From: Bradyrhizobium sp. Ash2021
Lineage (GTDB): Bacteria > Pseudomonadota > Alphaproteobacteria > Rhizobiales > Xanthobacteraceae
Direction of reading: 5' to 3'
Assembly (NCBI RefSeq): GCF_031202265.1
Contig: NZ_CP100604.1
Location: 930,001-994,000, forward strand
Length of the DNA: 64,000 nt
Shown here: positions 51,993 to 59,620 of the stretch, in pieces
Position numbering within the stretch: position 1 is the stretch's first letter
Layout of the letters: each line of letters begins with the position of its first letter
Notes under the pieces: model-generated
What the model was told of the DNA's origin: nothing
Databases searched by the model: none
What the model saw: only the letters and a program-made list of their open reading frames with translations
Translations under genes and position numbers: made by a program

Positions 51993-52259
51993 TCACCGGG
52001 ATTTTGGCCCGCCCTGATACCGCCAAGTGGATGCATTGTCATTTGCATTCGTTGCCGGTTGCAAACCTGACCCGGATCCGTCGTCTGCGAGCGCAGAATT
52101 TGGATTGCCAAGCGAACTGCCAGACAGGTCCTGTGCACCCTGCATGGCTTCGTTCGGCCAATAGCTTTTGTCCGTGATTGTTGACCCCGCGTGGGCTGCG
52201 GTGGATATCGCCATCAGCCTCAGCAAGAGCGAAATTGTAAAAAGCGGCTTTGAAAGCAT
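51993..52259 (-). CDS. Small exported protein ending Y-x-GGPKS
   Basis: The 88-residue protein has signal peptide MLSKPLFTISLLLRLMAIST (cleavage after AHA) and a short polar mature chain ending WRYQGGPKSR, the same C-terminal motif as the protein at 27732-27992. GGAG lies 7 nt before the ATG. Upstream is the second copy of the GGCCAAA-N11-TTTGGCC element, so it is probably co-regulated with the GST gene at 18256. Divergent from the GlxA-type regulator. Confidence 0.7.
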   Translation of the reverse strand: MLSKPLFTISLLLRLMAISTAAHAGSTITDKSYWPNEAMQGAQDLSGSSLGNPNSALADDGSGSGLQPATNANDNASTWRYQGGPKSR

Positions 52260-52312
52260 TGTCGGGCTCCATCTCTGTCCTGTTCGAGTTTTCACTGGTC
52301 AGGAAATAGATC

Positions 52313-52381
52313 TGTGTTAGGTTGGCCGCAACACGGCTCATCCGACGATTTTGGCCAAAGGCCCGGCTAATTTGGCCGTGA
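52313..52381 (-). promoter_or_regulatory. Shared element with dyad GGCCAAA-N11-TTTGGCC, copy 2
   Basis: The dyad at 52353-52377 has the same 11-nt centre except one base as copy 1 (18982-19006). It is 94-118 bp upstream of the small exported protein and about 60 bp before the GlxA-type regulator on the other strand, so it could also control that gene. Confidence 0.65.
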
Positions 52382-52438
52382 ACGACTGCTGTAGCGAGAG
52401 GTGCCCTTTCCTGGGAAAGGCGGAGGAAAAACGGCAAA

Positions 52439-53413
52439 ATGGTTGCCAGGCCCGCGCAGAAACCCGTTGCCATCATCGTACCGCCGAACGCGCAATCTCT
52501 TGACGTGTCGGGGCCGCTGGATGCCTTTCTGGAAGCCAATCGCCAAGCATCCGGTGGACCTCTCTACGAGGTCCGGTTGGTAGCGACCGGCGCGCGCCGA
52601 ACAATCAAGGTAGGAGGCATGTCGCTCGTCGCGGATAGTTCGATCTTTGACGACGTCAGGTCAATCGACACGATGCTCGTGGCCGGAACGCCCGACTACG
52701 CCATCGCCTACAACAGCGGAGATATCCACGCCTGGCTGCGACGCCGTGCTCCGAAGACGCGGAGATATGGCTCGGTATGCACCGGTGCATTCTTTCTCGG
52801 TGCGTCAGGCCTCCTCGACGGAATGAGCGCGACGACGCATTGGCAGCATGCCGCCGAACTTGCCGAACGTTTTCCGGCCGCCAAGGTCGTGCCCGACCAG
52901 ATCTATGTTCAGGATGGCGCGCTCTACACGTCGGCCGGAGTGACCGCCGGCATCGATCTCGCATTGAAGCTGATCGAGGACGATCACGGGCGCGATCTTG
53001 CATTGACGGTCGCGCGTCGGCTGGTGGTCTTTTTAAAGCGTCCCGGCGGCCAATCGCAGTTCAGCGCGCATCTGGCAGCGCAGATGGCCGACGAGGGAAA
53101 GATTCGATCCCTGCAGCATTGGATTCTCGATCATCTCTCGCTCGATCTGAGCCTGGTTTCGCTGGCAAGTCGGGTCGCGATGAGCGTACGCAATTTTACG
53201 CGTGTGTTTCAGGACGAAACCGGCACCACGCCCGCGGACTTCGTCGAAATGGCGCGGGTCGATGCGGCGAGACGACTGCTCGAGGAGAGCGAAACCCCAT
53301 TGCAGCGCGTGGCGTCGCGCTGTGGCTTTAGCAGCCCGGATACGATGCGCCGCGCCTTCCTGCGAAGAATCGAAACCGGGCCTAGCGACTATCGGGAGCG
53401 ATTTCGACGGTGA
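52439..53413 (+). CDS. GlxA family AraC-type regulator with DJ-1/PfpI domain
   Basis: The 324-residue protein joins an N-terminal class-I glutamine-amidotransferase-like domain (about 8-185; SVCTGAFFLGASGLLDG contains the nucleophile-elbow Cys) to a C-terminal AraC DNA-binding domain (LSLVSLASRVAMSVRNFTRVF and LQRVASRCGFSSPDTMRRAF). Such regulators sense small metabolites. Being divergent from a gene with the GGCCAAA dyad, it is a good candidate to bind that dyad here and before gst. Confidence 0.9.
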   Translation: MVARPAQKPVAIIVPPNAQSLDVSGPLDAFLEANRQASGGPLYEVRLVATGARRTIKVGGMSLVADSSIFDDVRSIDTMLVAGTPDYAIAYNSGDIHAWLRRRAPKTRRYGSVCTGAFFLGASGLLDGMSATTHWQHAAELAERFPAAKVVPDQIYVQDGALYTSAGVTAGIDLALKLIEDDHGRDLALTVARRLVVFLKRPGGQSQFSAHLAAQMADEGKIRSLQHWILDHLSLDLSLVSLASRVAMSVRNFTRVFQDETGTTPADFVEMARVDAARRLLEESETPLQRVASRCGFSSPDTMRRAFLRRIETGPSDYRERFRR

Positions 53414-53579
53414 CGTCCGCGACGGCCGTCAAAGTCTGTCGAGAAGAAGGGTATCTGCCGGGCGAGATCAGCGAGCGTCCCCGCATGGCGTTTTCGTTGC
53501 GCCATGCGGGGTAGCTGCCCGATCAACTGGCTGGGTACGCGGGACCTGCCCATCGACGACACGGATGATACAGCGCCTG

Positions 53580-54944
53580 CTAAGTTGCCGGCTTTGGTGA
53601 AGAACCCGGTTGAAGCGACGACACCCGCCACACGGTGTTTCCGACATCGTCGGCGATGAGTAGTCCGCCGGTCCGGTCGACTGCCAAACCGACCGGCCTT
53701 CCGTGCGCGTGATTGTTCGCATCGAGGAAGCCCGTGACGACATCCTGTGGCGGGCCGCTAGGTCGTCCACCGCTGAAGGGCACGAAGACCACTTTGTAGC
53801 CGTTCAGAGGCGTTCGATTCCAGCTTCCGTGTTCGCCGACGAACGCACCGCCGCGGTAGTTTGCCGGAAGATCGGTGCCTGTGTACATGGCGACACCCAA
53901 CGGCGCCACGTGGGAGCTTAGCGCGTAGTCCGGCTTGATCGCTCTGGCCACCAGATCGGGCCGCTGCGGTACGATGCGGGGGTCCAGGTGCTGGCCGTAA
54001 TAGCTATAGGGCCAGCCATAGAAACCTCCGTCCTGCACCGAGGTCAGATAATCCGGAACCAGGTCGGGCCCGATCTCGTCGCGTTCGTTGGCGATGGCCC
54101 AGAGCTTGCCGGTCTCAGGTTCCCACTGCAGCCCGGTGGGATTACGGACTCCGCTGGCGAAGATACGATGCGCGCCCGACGCACGGTCGACCTCCCAGAT
54201 TGCAGCTCGTTCGTATTCGGCCCCGATTCCGTTTTCGCCAATGTTGCTGTTCGAGCCGACGCCGACATAGAGCTTGGAGCCGTCTGGACTGGCCAACAGA
54301 GCCTTCGTCCAGTGATGATCGATGGGCCCGCCAGGAAGATCGGTAAGCTTGGTGCCCGGCGCGGTGATGCTGGTTTGCCCGTCCTGGTAGGGATAGCGGA
54401 CGATCGCATCGGTGTTGGCGACGTAGAGATCGTGACCAACCAGGGCAACTCCAAAGGGCGAGTTGAGGTGGTCCAGAAACACGGTTCGCGTTTCAAAGCG
54501 GCCGTCACCATTCGCATCGCGCAGCAGCGTGATGCGATTGGCGTCCTTCGCCTTGGCGCCGGCGAACGACTGTACCCAGCCGGTGATGATGTCTTTTGGC
54601 CGGTAAACCGGCGCCTTCGGGCCGTTGCTCTCGACCACCAGCACGTCTCCATTGGGGAGGACGTAGAGGGACCGGGGGTGCTGAAGGCCGGTCGCCAATG
54701 CATGGACCTGCAATCCCTGCGGCACCGTGGGAGCCTCATCCTTTCCCCATCCGACCACCTTTGCGATTCGCATCGGCGGCATCAAATATTGCTGCACCTC
54801 GGGCAGCACGGGATTGGCGCCGATCTGCACTTTCGGATCGCCGGCATGATCGTCACAGCCGGCGAGTCCCAACCCGGCGACAGCGACGAGGATAGCGGCA
54901 ACACGCGGTAGCTTCGTCGAGCCTGCAATTCTGAGGGCGTGCAT
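53580..54944 (-). CDS. PQQ-dependent sugar dehydrogenase (GSDH/sorbosone type), lipoprotein
   Basis: The 454-residue soluble-type quinoprotein beta-propeller has a lipobox near the N-terminus (AGLGLAGCDD, Cys modified and anchored). Propeller landmarks include GLQHPRSLYVLPNGDVLVVE, NSPFGVALVGHDLYVAN, SNIGENGIGAEYERAAIWEVD, SGVRNPTGLQWEPETG and GEHGSWNRTPLNGYKVVFVP. It probably oxidises an aldose or a similar polyol in the periplasm. ATG 54944 with GGAGG 5 nt upstream starts 1 bp after the upstream stop codon; third gene behind CTRAA box K. Confidence 0.87.
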   Translation of the reverse strand: MHALRIAGSTKLPRVAAILVAVAGLGLAGCDDHAGDPKVQIGANPVLPEVQQYLMPPMRIAKVVGWGKDEAPTVPQGLQVHALATGLQHPRSLYVLPNGDVLVVESNGPKAPVYRPKDIITGWVQSFAGAKAKDANRITLLRDANGDGRFETRTVFLDHLNSPFGVALVGHDLYVANTDAIVRYPYQDGQTSITAPGTKLTDLPGGPIDHHWTKALLASPDGSKLYVGVGSNSNIGENGIGAEYERAAIWEVDRASGAHRIFASGVRNPTGLQWEPETGKLWAIANERDEIGPDLVPDYLTSVQDGGFYGWPYSYYGQHLDPRIVPQRPDLVARAIKPDYALSSHVAPLGVAMYTGTDLPANYRGGAFVGEHGSWNRTPLNGYKVVFVPFSGGRPSGPPQDVVTGFLDANNHAHGRPVGLAVDRTGGLLIADDVGNTVWRVSSLQPGSSPKPAT

Positions 54945-54945
54945 A

Positions 54946-55416
54946 TTATCCTCCAATACGATGGCGATTTGCCAGGGCCGCGGAAACTGCAGCCGTCAGC
55001 AAGAGAACGACGACGACCAGTCCGGAAAGCATCAGGCCGGTCGGTACCACTGCGGTGTAACCGTCGCGGCTGTGAACGAAGGCATTTATCAGCGCGAGCA
55101 GGACAGCGAGCGCGTAACCGACGGCGCGGGGCCAAGCCGGCCTGTCGATTCGTCTGCGGGCCGCCAGGTCGATTGCGTAAGCGACGGTGGCGAGGCCCGC
55201 CATGACCAGACCGGCGACGATCAGCCAGATGGAGAACCTCTCCCACAACACATCAGGCATCTGCCAGTAGACAAGATCGGTGACGAGCGCGCCGGTGAAA
55301 TAGGCGGCGGAAAACGACACCAGGATTTTGTGTATCGGTCGTCCACGACGCTTCCGGGTTGGCCTCAAATTGGCGTCGCCCATGAACGTCGCTTCCGTTA
55401 TCGTAGCGTGCTTCAT
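54946..55416 (-). CDS. DUF2231 family membrane protein
   Basis: The 156-residue protein has four transmembrane helices and the DUF2231 opening GRPIHKILVSFSAAYFTGAL, followed by DLVYWQ. DUF2231 proteins often accompany dehydrogenases or cytochromes and may serve as membrane haem or quinone partners. It sits between a small exported protein and the PQQ dehydrogenase in a tight unit (44 bp and 1 bp spacing). Confidence 0.85.
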   Translation of the reverse strand: MKHATITEATFMGDANLRPTRKRRGRPIHKILVSFSAAYFTGALVTDLVYWQMPDVLWERFSIWLIVAGLVMAGLATVAYAIDLAARRRIDRPAWPRAVGYALAVLLALINAFVHSRDGYTAVVPTGLMLSGLVVVVLLLTAAVSAALANRHRIGG

Positions 55417-55459
55417 GCGTCAATACTCCTGCTGCGCGAAACCGCGAGTTCTCTTCGTC

Positions 55460-55711
55460 TTACTTGAACTGCGGAATTGTCGGGACGGTTATGTGCGGCT
55501 GCGGCAGCGGCGCCAATTTGGAAGCGTTGCCGATGCCGCTCGGATCGACGTTCACATTGTTCAGCCCACCAGCGTTTGCAGGCCCCGCGGGAATTCCGTT
55601 GATGGGCACATTTCCTGAGCCTGCTCCACCCGCCATCCTTGCGTAGGAAGCGGCAGGGGCCGCCAGGAGAACGAGGAATGCGAGAGCGATTTTTGCAGAT
55701 GTGTTGGACAT
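55460..55711 (-). CDS. Small exported Gly/Asn/Pro-rich protein
   Basis: The 83-residue protein has signal peptide MSNTSAKIALAFLVLLAAPA (cleavage after SYA) and a Gly/Asn-rich mature chain (GGAGSGNVPINGIPAGP, GGLNNVNVDPSGIGNASKL) with a Pro-rich end. No Cys. It is the first gene after CTRAA box K (70 bp) and heads the PQQ-dehydrogenase operon. Function unknown. Confidence 0.7.
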   Translation of the reverse strand: MSNTSAKIALAFLVLLAAPAASYARMAGGAGSGNVPINGIPAGPANAGGLNNVNVDPSGIGNASKLAPLPQPHITVPTIPQFK

Positions 55712-55755
55712 GACGAGCCTCCATTGTTCAACGAGAGTGTTGGACGCGTAAGCCC

Positions 55756-55802
55756 GATGTAGGTCCGTCGATTCGACGACGCCATTAAATTGAAGTTTAG
55801 AA
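55756..55802 (-). promoter_or_regulatory. CTRAA box K with -10 element
   Basis: Minus-strand box (55802-55781) TTCTAAA-N5-ATTTAATGGC, the copy nearest to the consensus, with TACATC (55761-55756) 20 bp on and the small exported protein ATG at 55711. It should drive 55711 to 53580. Confidence 0.7.
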
Positions 55803-55913
55803 CAGCCAAGCAGAAAGCCAGTAGGCGGACCGACGCGCGTTCTCTTCTGCGCTTCCTCACCGACGCGCGCCTCGAAATGCGGAGCAAACTATCGAAGAAA
55901 AATCACTTTCGCG

Positions 55914-55959
55914 TTCTGAATTTCAATTTAGTGGGATGAGTGGAGTTTTGACTTACCTC
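55914..55959 (+). promoter_or_regulatory. CTRAA box L with -10 element
   Basis: Plus-strand box (55914-55935) TTCTGAA-N5-ATTTAGTGGG, TACCTC (55954-55959) 20 bp after GTGG, start of the BA14K-like gene at 56039. With box K it makes a divergent pair 111 bp apart. Confidence 0.7.
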
Positions 55960-56038
55960 CGTAGCGACGCACCTGAGCATTCAGGGCGAAAGCGAGAATT
56001 CCCCAATCTCGCTGCCAATCGAATTACGGAGAACAGCC

Positions 56039-56356
56039 ATGACCAGATTCAGGATCCTCGGTGCGGCGGCCATTCTTTCGCTGATGTCCGCAACGCCGGT
56101 ATTCGCGCAGGCGGCGATTCAGGAGCCAGGTGCGTTCGCGTTTTGCTACCCGAACAATGATGTTCTGAACGGCGGCCGGCCCACGCCGGCGGCGGGGTTG
56201 GACGCCAGGACGCCGGAGCTATTCGGCAGCGGCGACGCTTATGCCGCCATGGACAGCAGTGCAAATGGTGCGTCTTGCGCCCAGCGGTACCATTCCTATG
56301 ATCCGAACTCCGGGACGTTCCGCGGATATGATGGTCGCCGGCATCCGTGCGAGTGA
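56039..56356 (+). CDS. BA14K-like small exported protein
   Basis: The 105-residue protein has signal peptide MTRFRILGAAAILSLMSATP (cleavage after FAQ-A or VFA) and a C-terminal CAQRYHSYDPNSGTFRGYDG followed by RRHPC, the hallmark of BA14K-family proteins (C-x-x-RYRSYDP-x-SGT-x-x-GYDG-x-RHPC). The family is exported, immunoreactive in Brucella and lectin-like; its role here is unknown. Expressed from CTRAA box L. The following gap 56357-56644 shows nothing recognisable. Confidence 0.8.
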   Translation: MTRFRILGAAAILSLMSATPVFAQAAIQEPGAFAFCYPNNDVLNGGRPTPAAGLDARTPELFGSGDAYAAMDSSANGASCAQRYHSYDPNSGTFRGYDGRRHPCE

Positions 56357-56644
56357 ACTGGCACGAAGCATCGACAGAGGCGGCCGGGACTGGGCGCGGC
56401 AGATCGAGATGGCCCGCATCGGCGACGATGCGGCCATTCCATGAACCACGTTCAGGCGAGGACCGCGGGCAGGTGGCGTTCCGACCAGCGGCAATTTGAT
56501 CGCCGCAAGAATGATCCAAGGGTAGCAATCCCCGGCAAGCAGTGTCTTGCCCGGTGAACTACAATCAAGATGCCTTCGTTCTGCAATATTTGCGGGGCTT
56601 CATCGCATTAATTCTGCGCACTGATTTCGAGCGGAGGACGTACG

Positions 56645-57934
56645 ATGACCGAGCCAACCGACGACGGCAAGGGTCTTGCCGCGACTTCGCGCCGGCGATT
56701 TCTGCGTAACGGTGGCATTGTGGTGGGAGGGGTCGTCGTTGCGGGTGGTCTCGCCGGCAGCGAAGCATCGGCGGCAACGGGAAACGCCGACAACCTGCCG
56801 CCCAATGTCCCCGACTGGATGAAGACGCCTGGCGATCCCATGGGAAGCCAGCTTTACGGAATGCCTTCGTCATTCGAAAAGGATGTCATCAAGAACCTCC
56901 CGAAGAACCTGCCGCAATATTTGTCGGCATCCGGGCGAACGCCACTGCAGGATCTCGACGGCATCATCACGCCGAACGGCCTGTTCTATGAACGCCATCA
57001 CGGCGGGGTTCCCACCATCGATCCGGCGCAACATCGGCTGATGCTCCATGGCCTCGTCGACAAACCGCTGATCTTTACCATGGACGACATTCGGCGCTTT
57101 CCTTCCCAGTCGCACATCTATTTCCTCGAATGCTCGGGCAACCCCGGCTACAAGAAACCCTACGGCAAAACGGCGTCCGACCTTGTCGGTCTCCTGAGCT
57201 GTGCGGAATGGACCGGCGTAAGCCTCAAACTTGTTTTGCAAGAAGCGGGATTGCAGGCCGGGGCAAAATGGCTGATCGCCGAAGGCGCCGATGCCGCCGC
57301 GATGACGCGCAGCATTCCGATCGAAAAATGTCTCGAAGACGCGATGCTGGTGTACAGCCAGAATGGCGAGCGGCTGCGCCCGCAGCAAGGCTATCCACTG
57401 CGGCTGTTGTTGCCGGGATTCGAAGGCAACATGAACATCAAATGGCTGCGACGTCTGCGCGTCGCCGCCGAGCCCGCCTATTCGCGCGAGGAGACCTCGA
57501 AATATACGGACCTGATGCCGGACGGCTCGGCGCGCGAGTTCACATTCTATATGGAAGCGAAATCCATCATTACGCGACCCTCGGGCGGACAGCGGCTGAG
57601 CGCGCCTGGATTCCGTGAGATCAGCGGCATCGCCTGGAGCGGCCGCGGCAAGATCGGGCGTGTCGATGTCTCGGTCGATGATGGCAAGAGCTGGCAGGAG
57701 GCGCAGCTGCAGGAACCGGTGTTGACCCGGGCGGTGACCCGCTTCAGGCTTCCGTGGCATTGGGACGGCCAACCCGCCGTCATTCAAAGTCGCGCAATCG
57801 ATGAAACCGGCTACGTCCAGCCGACGCTGGCCGAACTTCTCGCGGTTCGCGGCGAGAACTATTTCTACCACAACAACGCGATCTGGCCTTGGCGGATCTC
57901 GGCCGGCGGTGAGGTGACCAATGCCAATGCGTGA
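56645..57934 (+). CDS. soxC: Sulfite-oxidase-family molybdoprotein, SoxC-like
   Basis: The 429-residue periplasmic protein has a Tat signal (SRRRFLRNGGIVVGGVVVAG), the SoxC phrase FYERHHGGVPTIDPAQHRLM, molybdenum Cys163 in FLECSGNPGY and the dimerisation domain with IGRVDVSVDDGKSW. SoxC is the Mo subunit of sulfane dehydrogenase, which oxidises the sulfane sulfur on SoxY. The cytochrome gene overlaps its end by 14 bp, as soxD does. No soxXYZAB genes are in the window, so the partner protein is unknown. Confidence 0.87.
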   Translation: MTEPTDDGKGLAATSRRRFLRNGGIVVGGVVVAGGLAGSEASAATGNADNLPPNVPDWMKTPGDPMGSQLYGMPSSFEKDVIKNLPKNLPQYLSASGRTPLQDLDGIITPNGLFYERHHGGVPTIDPAQHRLMLHGLVDKPLIFTMDDIRRFPSQSHIYFLECSGNPGYKKPYGKTASDLVGLLSCAEWTGVSLKLVLQEAGLQAGAKWLIAEGADAAAMTRSIPIEKCLEDAMLVYSQNGERLRPQQGYPLRLLLPGFEGNMNIKWLRRLRVAAEPAYSREETSKYTDLMPDGSAREFTFYMEAKSIITRPSGGQRLSAPGFREISGIAWSGRGKIGRVDVSVDDGKSWQEAQLQEPVLTRAVTRFRLPWHWDGQPAVIQSRAIDETGYVQPTLAELLAVRGENYFYHNNAIWPWRISAGGEVTNANA

Positions 57935-58496
57935 GCCTTGCATCGCAGCGTTCGCCTTATTTGCGCTTGCATGCGCGACACCTGCGCAGGCGCAAAGTAC
58001 CTACGGCATCGGGCGGGCTGCAACGCCGGCGGAGATCGCTGGTTGGAATATCGATGTCGATCGCGAGGGTGACAACCTTCCGCCGGGAAGCGGCAGCGTC
58101 AATCACGGCCGCGAGGTCTTCGATCGGCAATGTGCGGCTTGTCACGGCGCAAAGGGTGAGGGTGGCGTTGGCGATCGGCTTGTCGGCGGGCAGGGCACAC
58201 TCGCGACGCCAAATCCGGTGAGGACCGTCGGCAGCTATTGGCCGTACGCCCCGACATTATTCGATTATATCCGCCGCGCCATGCCGCAGAACGCGCCGCA
58301 ATCGCTAAGTAGCGAAGACGTTTATGCGGTCTCGGCTTACATTCTCCATCTGAACGGCCTGCTGCCGGCAGAGGCGACCCTCGACGCCAGGTCGCTAAGC
58401 GCGATCAAGATGCCGAATCGAAATATGTTCGTCGGCGATTCCCGGCCCGACATCAAAAATCCGGCATGCGTGACGGGGTGCGGAGGAAGCAAGTAA
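57921..58496 (+). CDS. soxD: SoxD-like c-type cytochrome
   Basis: The 191-residue protein has a signal peptide (CIAAFALFALACATPA, cleavage after AQA), the SoxD-type opening YGIGRAATPAEIAGWNIDVD, haem site CAACH (Cys71-His75), and distal Met in RRAMPQNAPQSL or IKMPNRNMF. It is about half the length of di-haem SoxD, being a short mono-haem version. Start ATG 57921 has GAGG 6 nt upstream inside soxC. It should be the electron acceptor of the SoxC-like protein. Confidence 0.87.
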   Translation: MPMREPCIAAFALFALACATPAQAQSTYGIGRAATPAEIAGWNIDVDREGDNLPPGSGSVNHGREVFDRQCAACHGAKGEGGVGDRLVGGQGTLATPNPVRTVGSYWPYAPTLFDYIRRAMPQNAPQSLSSEDVYAVSAYILHLNGLLPAEATLDARSLSAIKMPNRNMFVGDSRPDIKNPACVTGCGGSK

Positions 58497-58644
58497 AAAC
58501 CGGGTTTGCCAATAGTACGGGCGCACCCATCGACTAATACCTTGCCGCCCAGCGTGCCATCAGCTCTCAACCGGTAGACTCGCCGGCCGGATAAGGTGAG
58601 CCGAACGGACTTTCTGCGGCCTCTTTCGACGGGTCGATTGGGTC

Positions 58645-59103
58645 CTAGCCGGACTGCAACCCAAAGTCTTCGGCGACGACGCCGCCCGCCAGGATGAGAT
58701 GTCCGTCAATCGACCCTTCCGCGCTCAGGCTGGTCTCAAAGCGATAAAGGACGCCTGAGTACGTCCCCGTAATGACCTCCACGATTAGAACATCGTTTCC
58801 ATTCTGGTCGAGCAGTTTGCCGCCTGGCGGGAGGTCACTGGCGGGCGCAAGGGTCCCGTCGGGGCGCATGAAAAGCTGATCCTGGGTGCAGACGAGACTC
58901 CGCCCTGCATCGAAGACGATATAACAAATTGCCGGATGGAGCGTCCCCGGCGGCGTACTATGGATGAACGCCACCGCCACAGGGGTCCATGTCAAATGCG
59001 GCGCGCTGCCGGCGCCCGCCAGTACTTCGTTGCCGACTTTCAGATTCTCGATCGCGACCGTCCCCCCGGGTGTCGCGATCTCAGTCCCTGCAGCGAATGC
59101 CAT
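58645..59103 (-). CDS. Free-standing Hint (Hedgehog/intein) domain protein
   Basis: The 152-residue protein is a Hint fold: AAGTEIATPGGTVAIENLKVGNEVLAG at the start, the RSLVCTQDQLFMRPDGTLAPA block and a C-terminal DGHLILAGGVVAEDF. Hint domains normally start with a nucleophile Cys (C-F-x-x-GT). Here the aligned position is Ala2 (MAFAAGTE), so self-cleavage is not expected. No signal peptide or N-terminal partner domain is present. It could be a fragment that was once the C-terminal part of a large secreted protein. Confidence 0.75.
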   Translation of the reverse strand: MAFAAGTEIATPGGTVAIENLKVGNEVLAGAGSAPHLTWTPVAVAFIHSTPPGTLHPAICYIVFDAGRSLVCTQDQLFMRPDGTLAPASDLPPGGKLLDQNGNDVLIVEVITGTYSGVLYRFETSLSAEGSIDGHLILAGGVVAEDFGLQSG

Positions 59104-59312
59104 TTACTTTCTTTCCCTGGAGACTGGTATTCTTAGCACGGCCTTCCACAGGATGAAGGCCGCCGCTTTCAGCCTATCTTTCCCCGCCGATCCCGCGTAG
59201 GGTCGTTTCGTCGCAAGACGATGGCGCTGAAACTCTGAGCGGACCGCGGGCAGACCCGGGGGCAGTACCCGGCGCCTCCACCTTAGCAGCTTGAGCTTAA
59301 AGGTCTCATCTA

Positions 59313-59360
59313 GAGCATGATCCGGAAAATTGGGTACCGGTTTTCGGAAAAGATCATGCT
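59313..59360. repeat. Dispersed hairpin repeat, same family as 2712-2760
   Basis: GCATGATCCGGAAAA and the pairing TTTTCGGAAAAGATCATGC around ACCGG. First repeat of this family after a gap of more than 56 kb. The surrounding gene-free stretch 59104-59711 also holds the dyad and terminator at 59500-59620. Confidence 0.85.
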
Positions 59361-59499
59361 TAAACGTCAGGTGAGATCGATTACGCCGCAAGGCATGATC
59401 CCTAGGCTGCTATGGCGGGGGCGAACCAGGATCGATGGTCGTGAAGAAGCTCTGAATTGTGCTCGGCATGATACCGCCGTTATCGGGTCAAAAACCTAA

Positions 59500-59620
59500 A
59501 TGCAAACGATAACGTTGCATTGAACGAAGTGCGCCTCGCGGCGTAACCTGTTCGGGGTTGGTCCACCTGGCAACAGAACGGCCATTGCCGCGTCAACCCT
59601 CGGGTTGGCGCGGCTTTTAT
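59500..59620 (+). ncRNA. Possible small RNA with upstream dyad and terminator
   Basis: A dyad ATGCAA-N9-TTGCAT (59500-59520), of the form bound by LacI-type repressors, is followed by about 65 bp of GC-rich non-coding DNA and a strong terminator: GCCGCG-T-CAACC (59587-59598) pairs with GGTTG-G-CGCGGC, then TTTTATTT (59615-59622). No open frame fits. A short regulatory RNA ending at about 59620 is the simplest reading; transcription start unknown. Confidence 0.4.
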
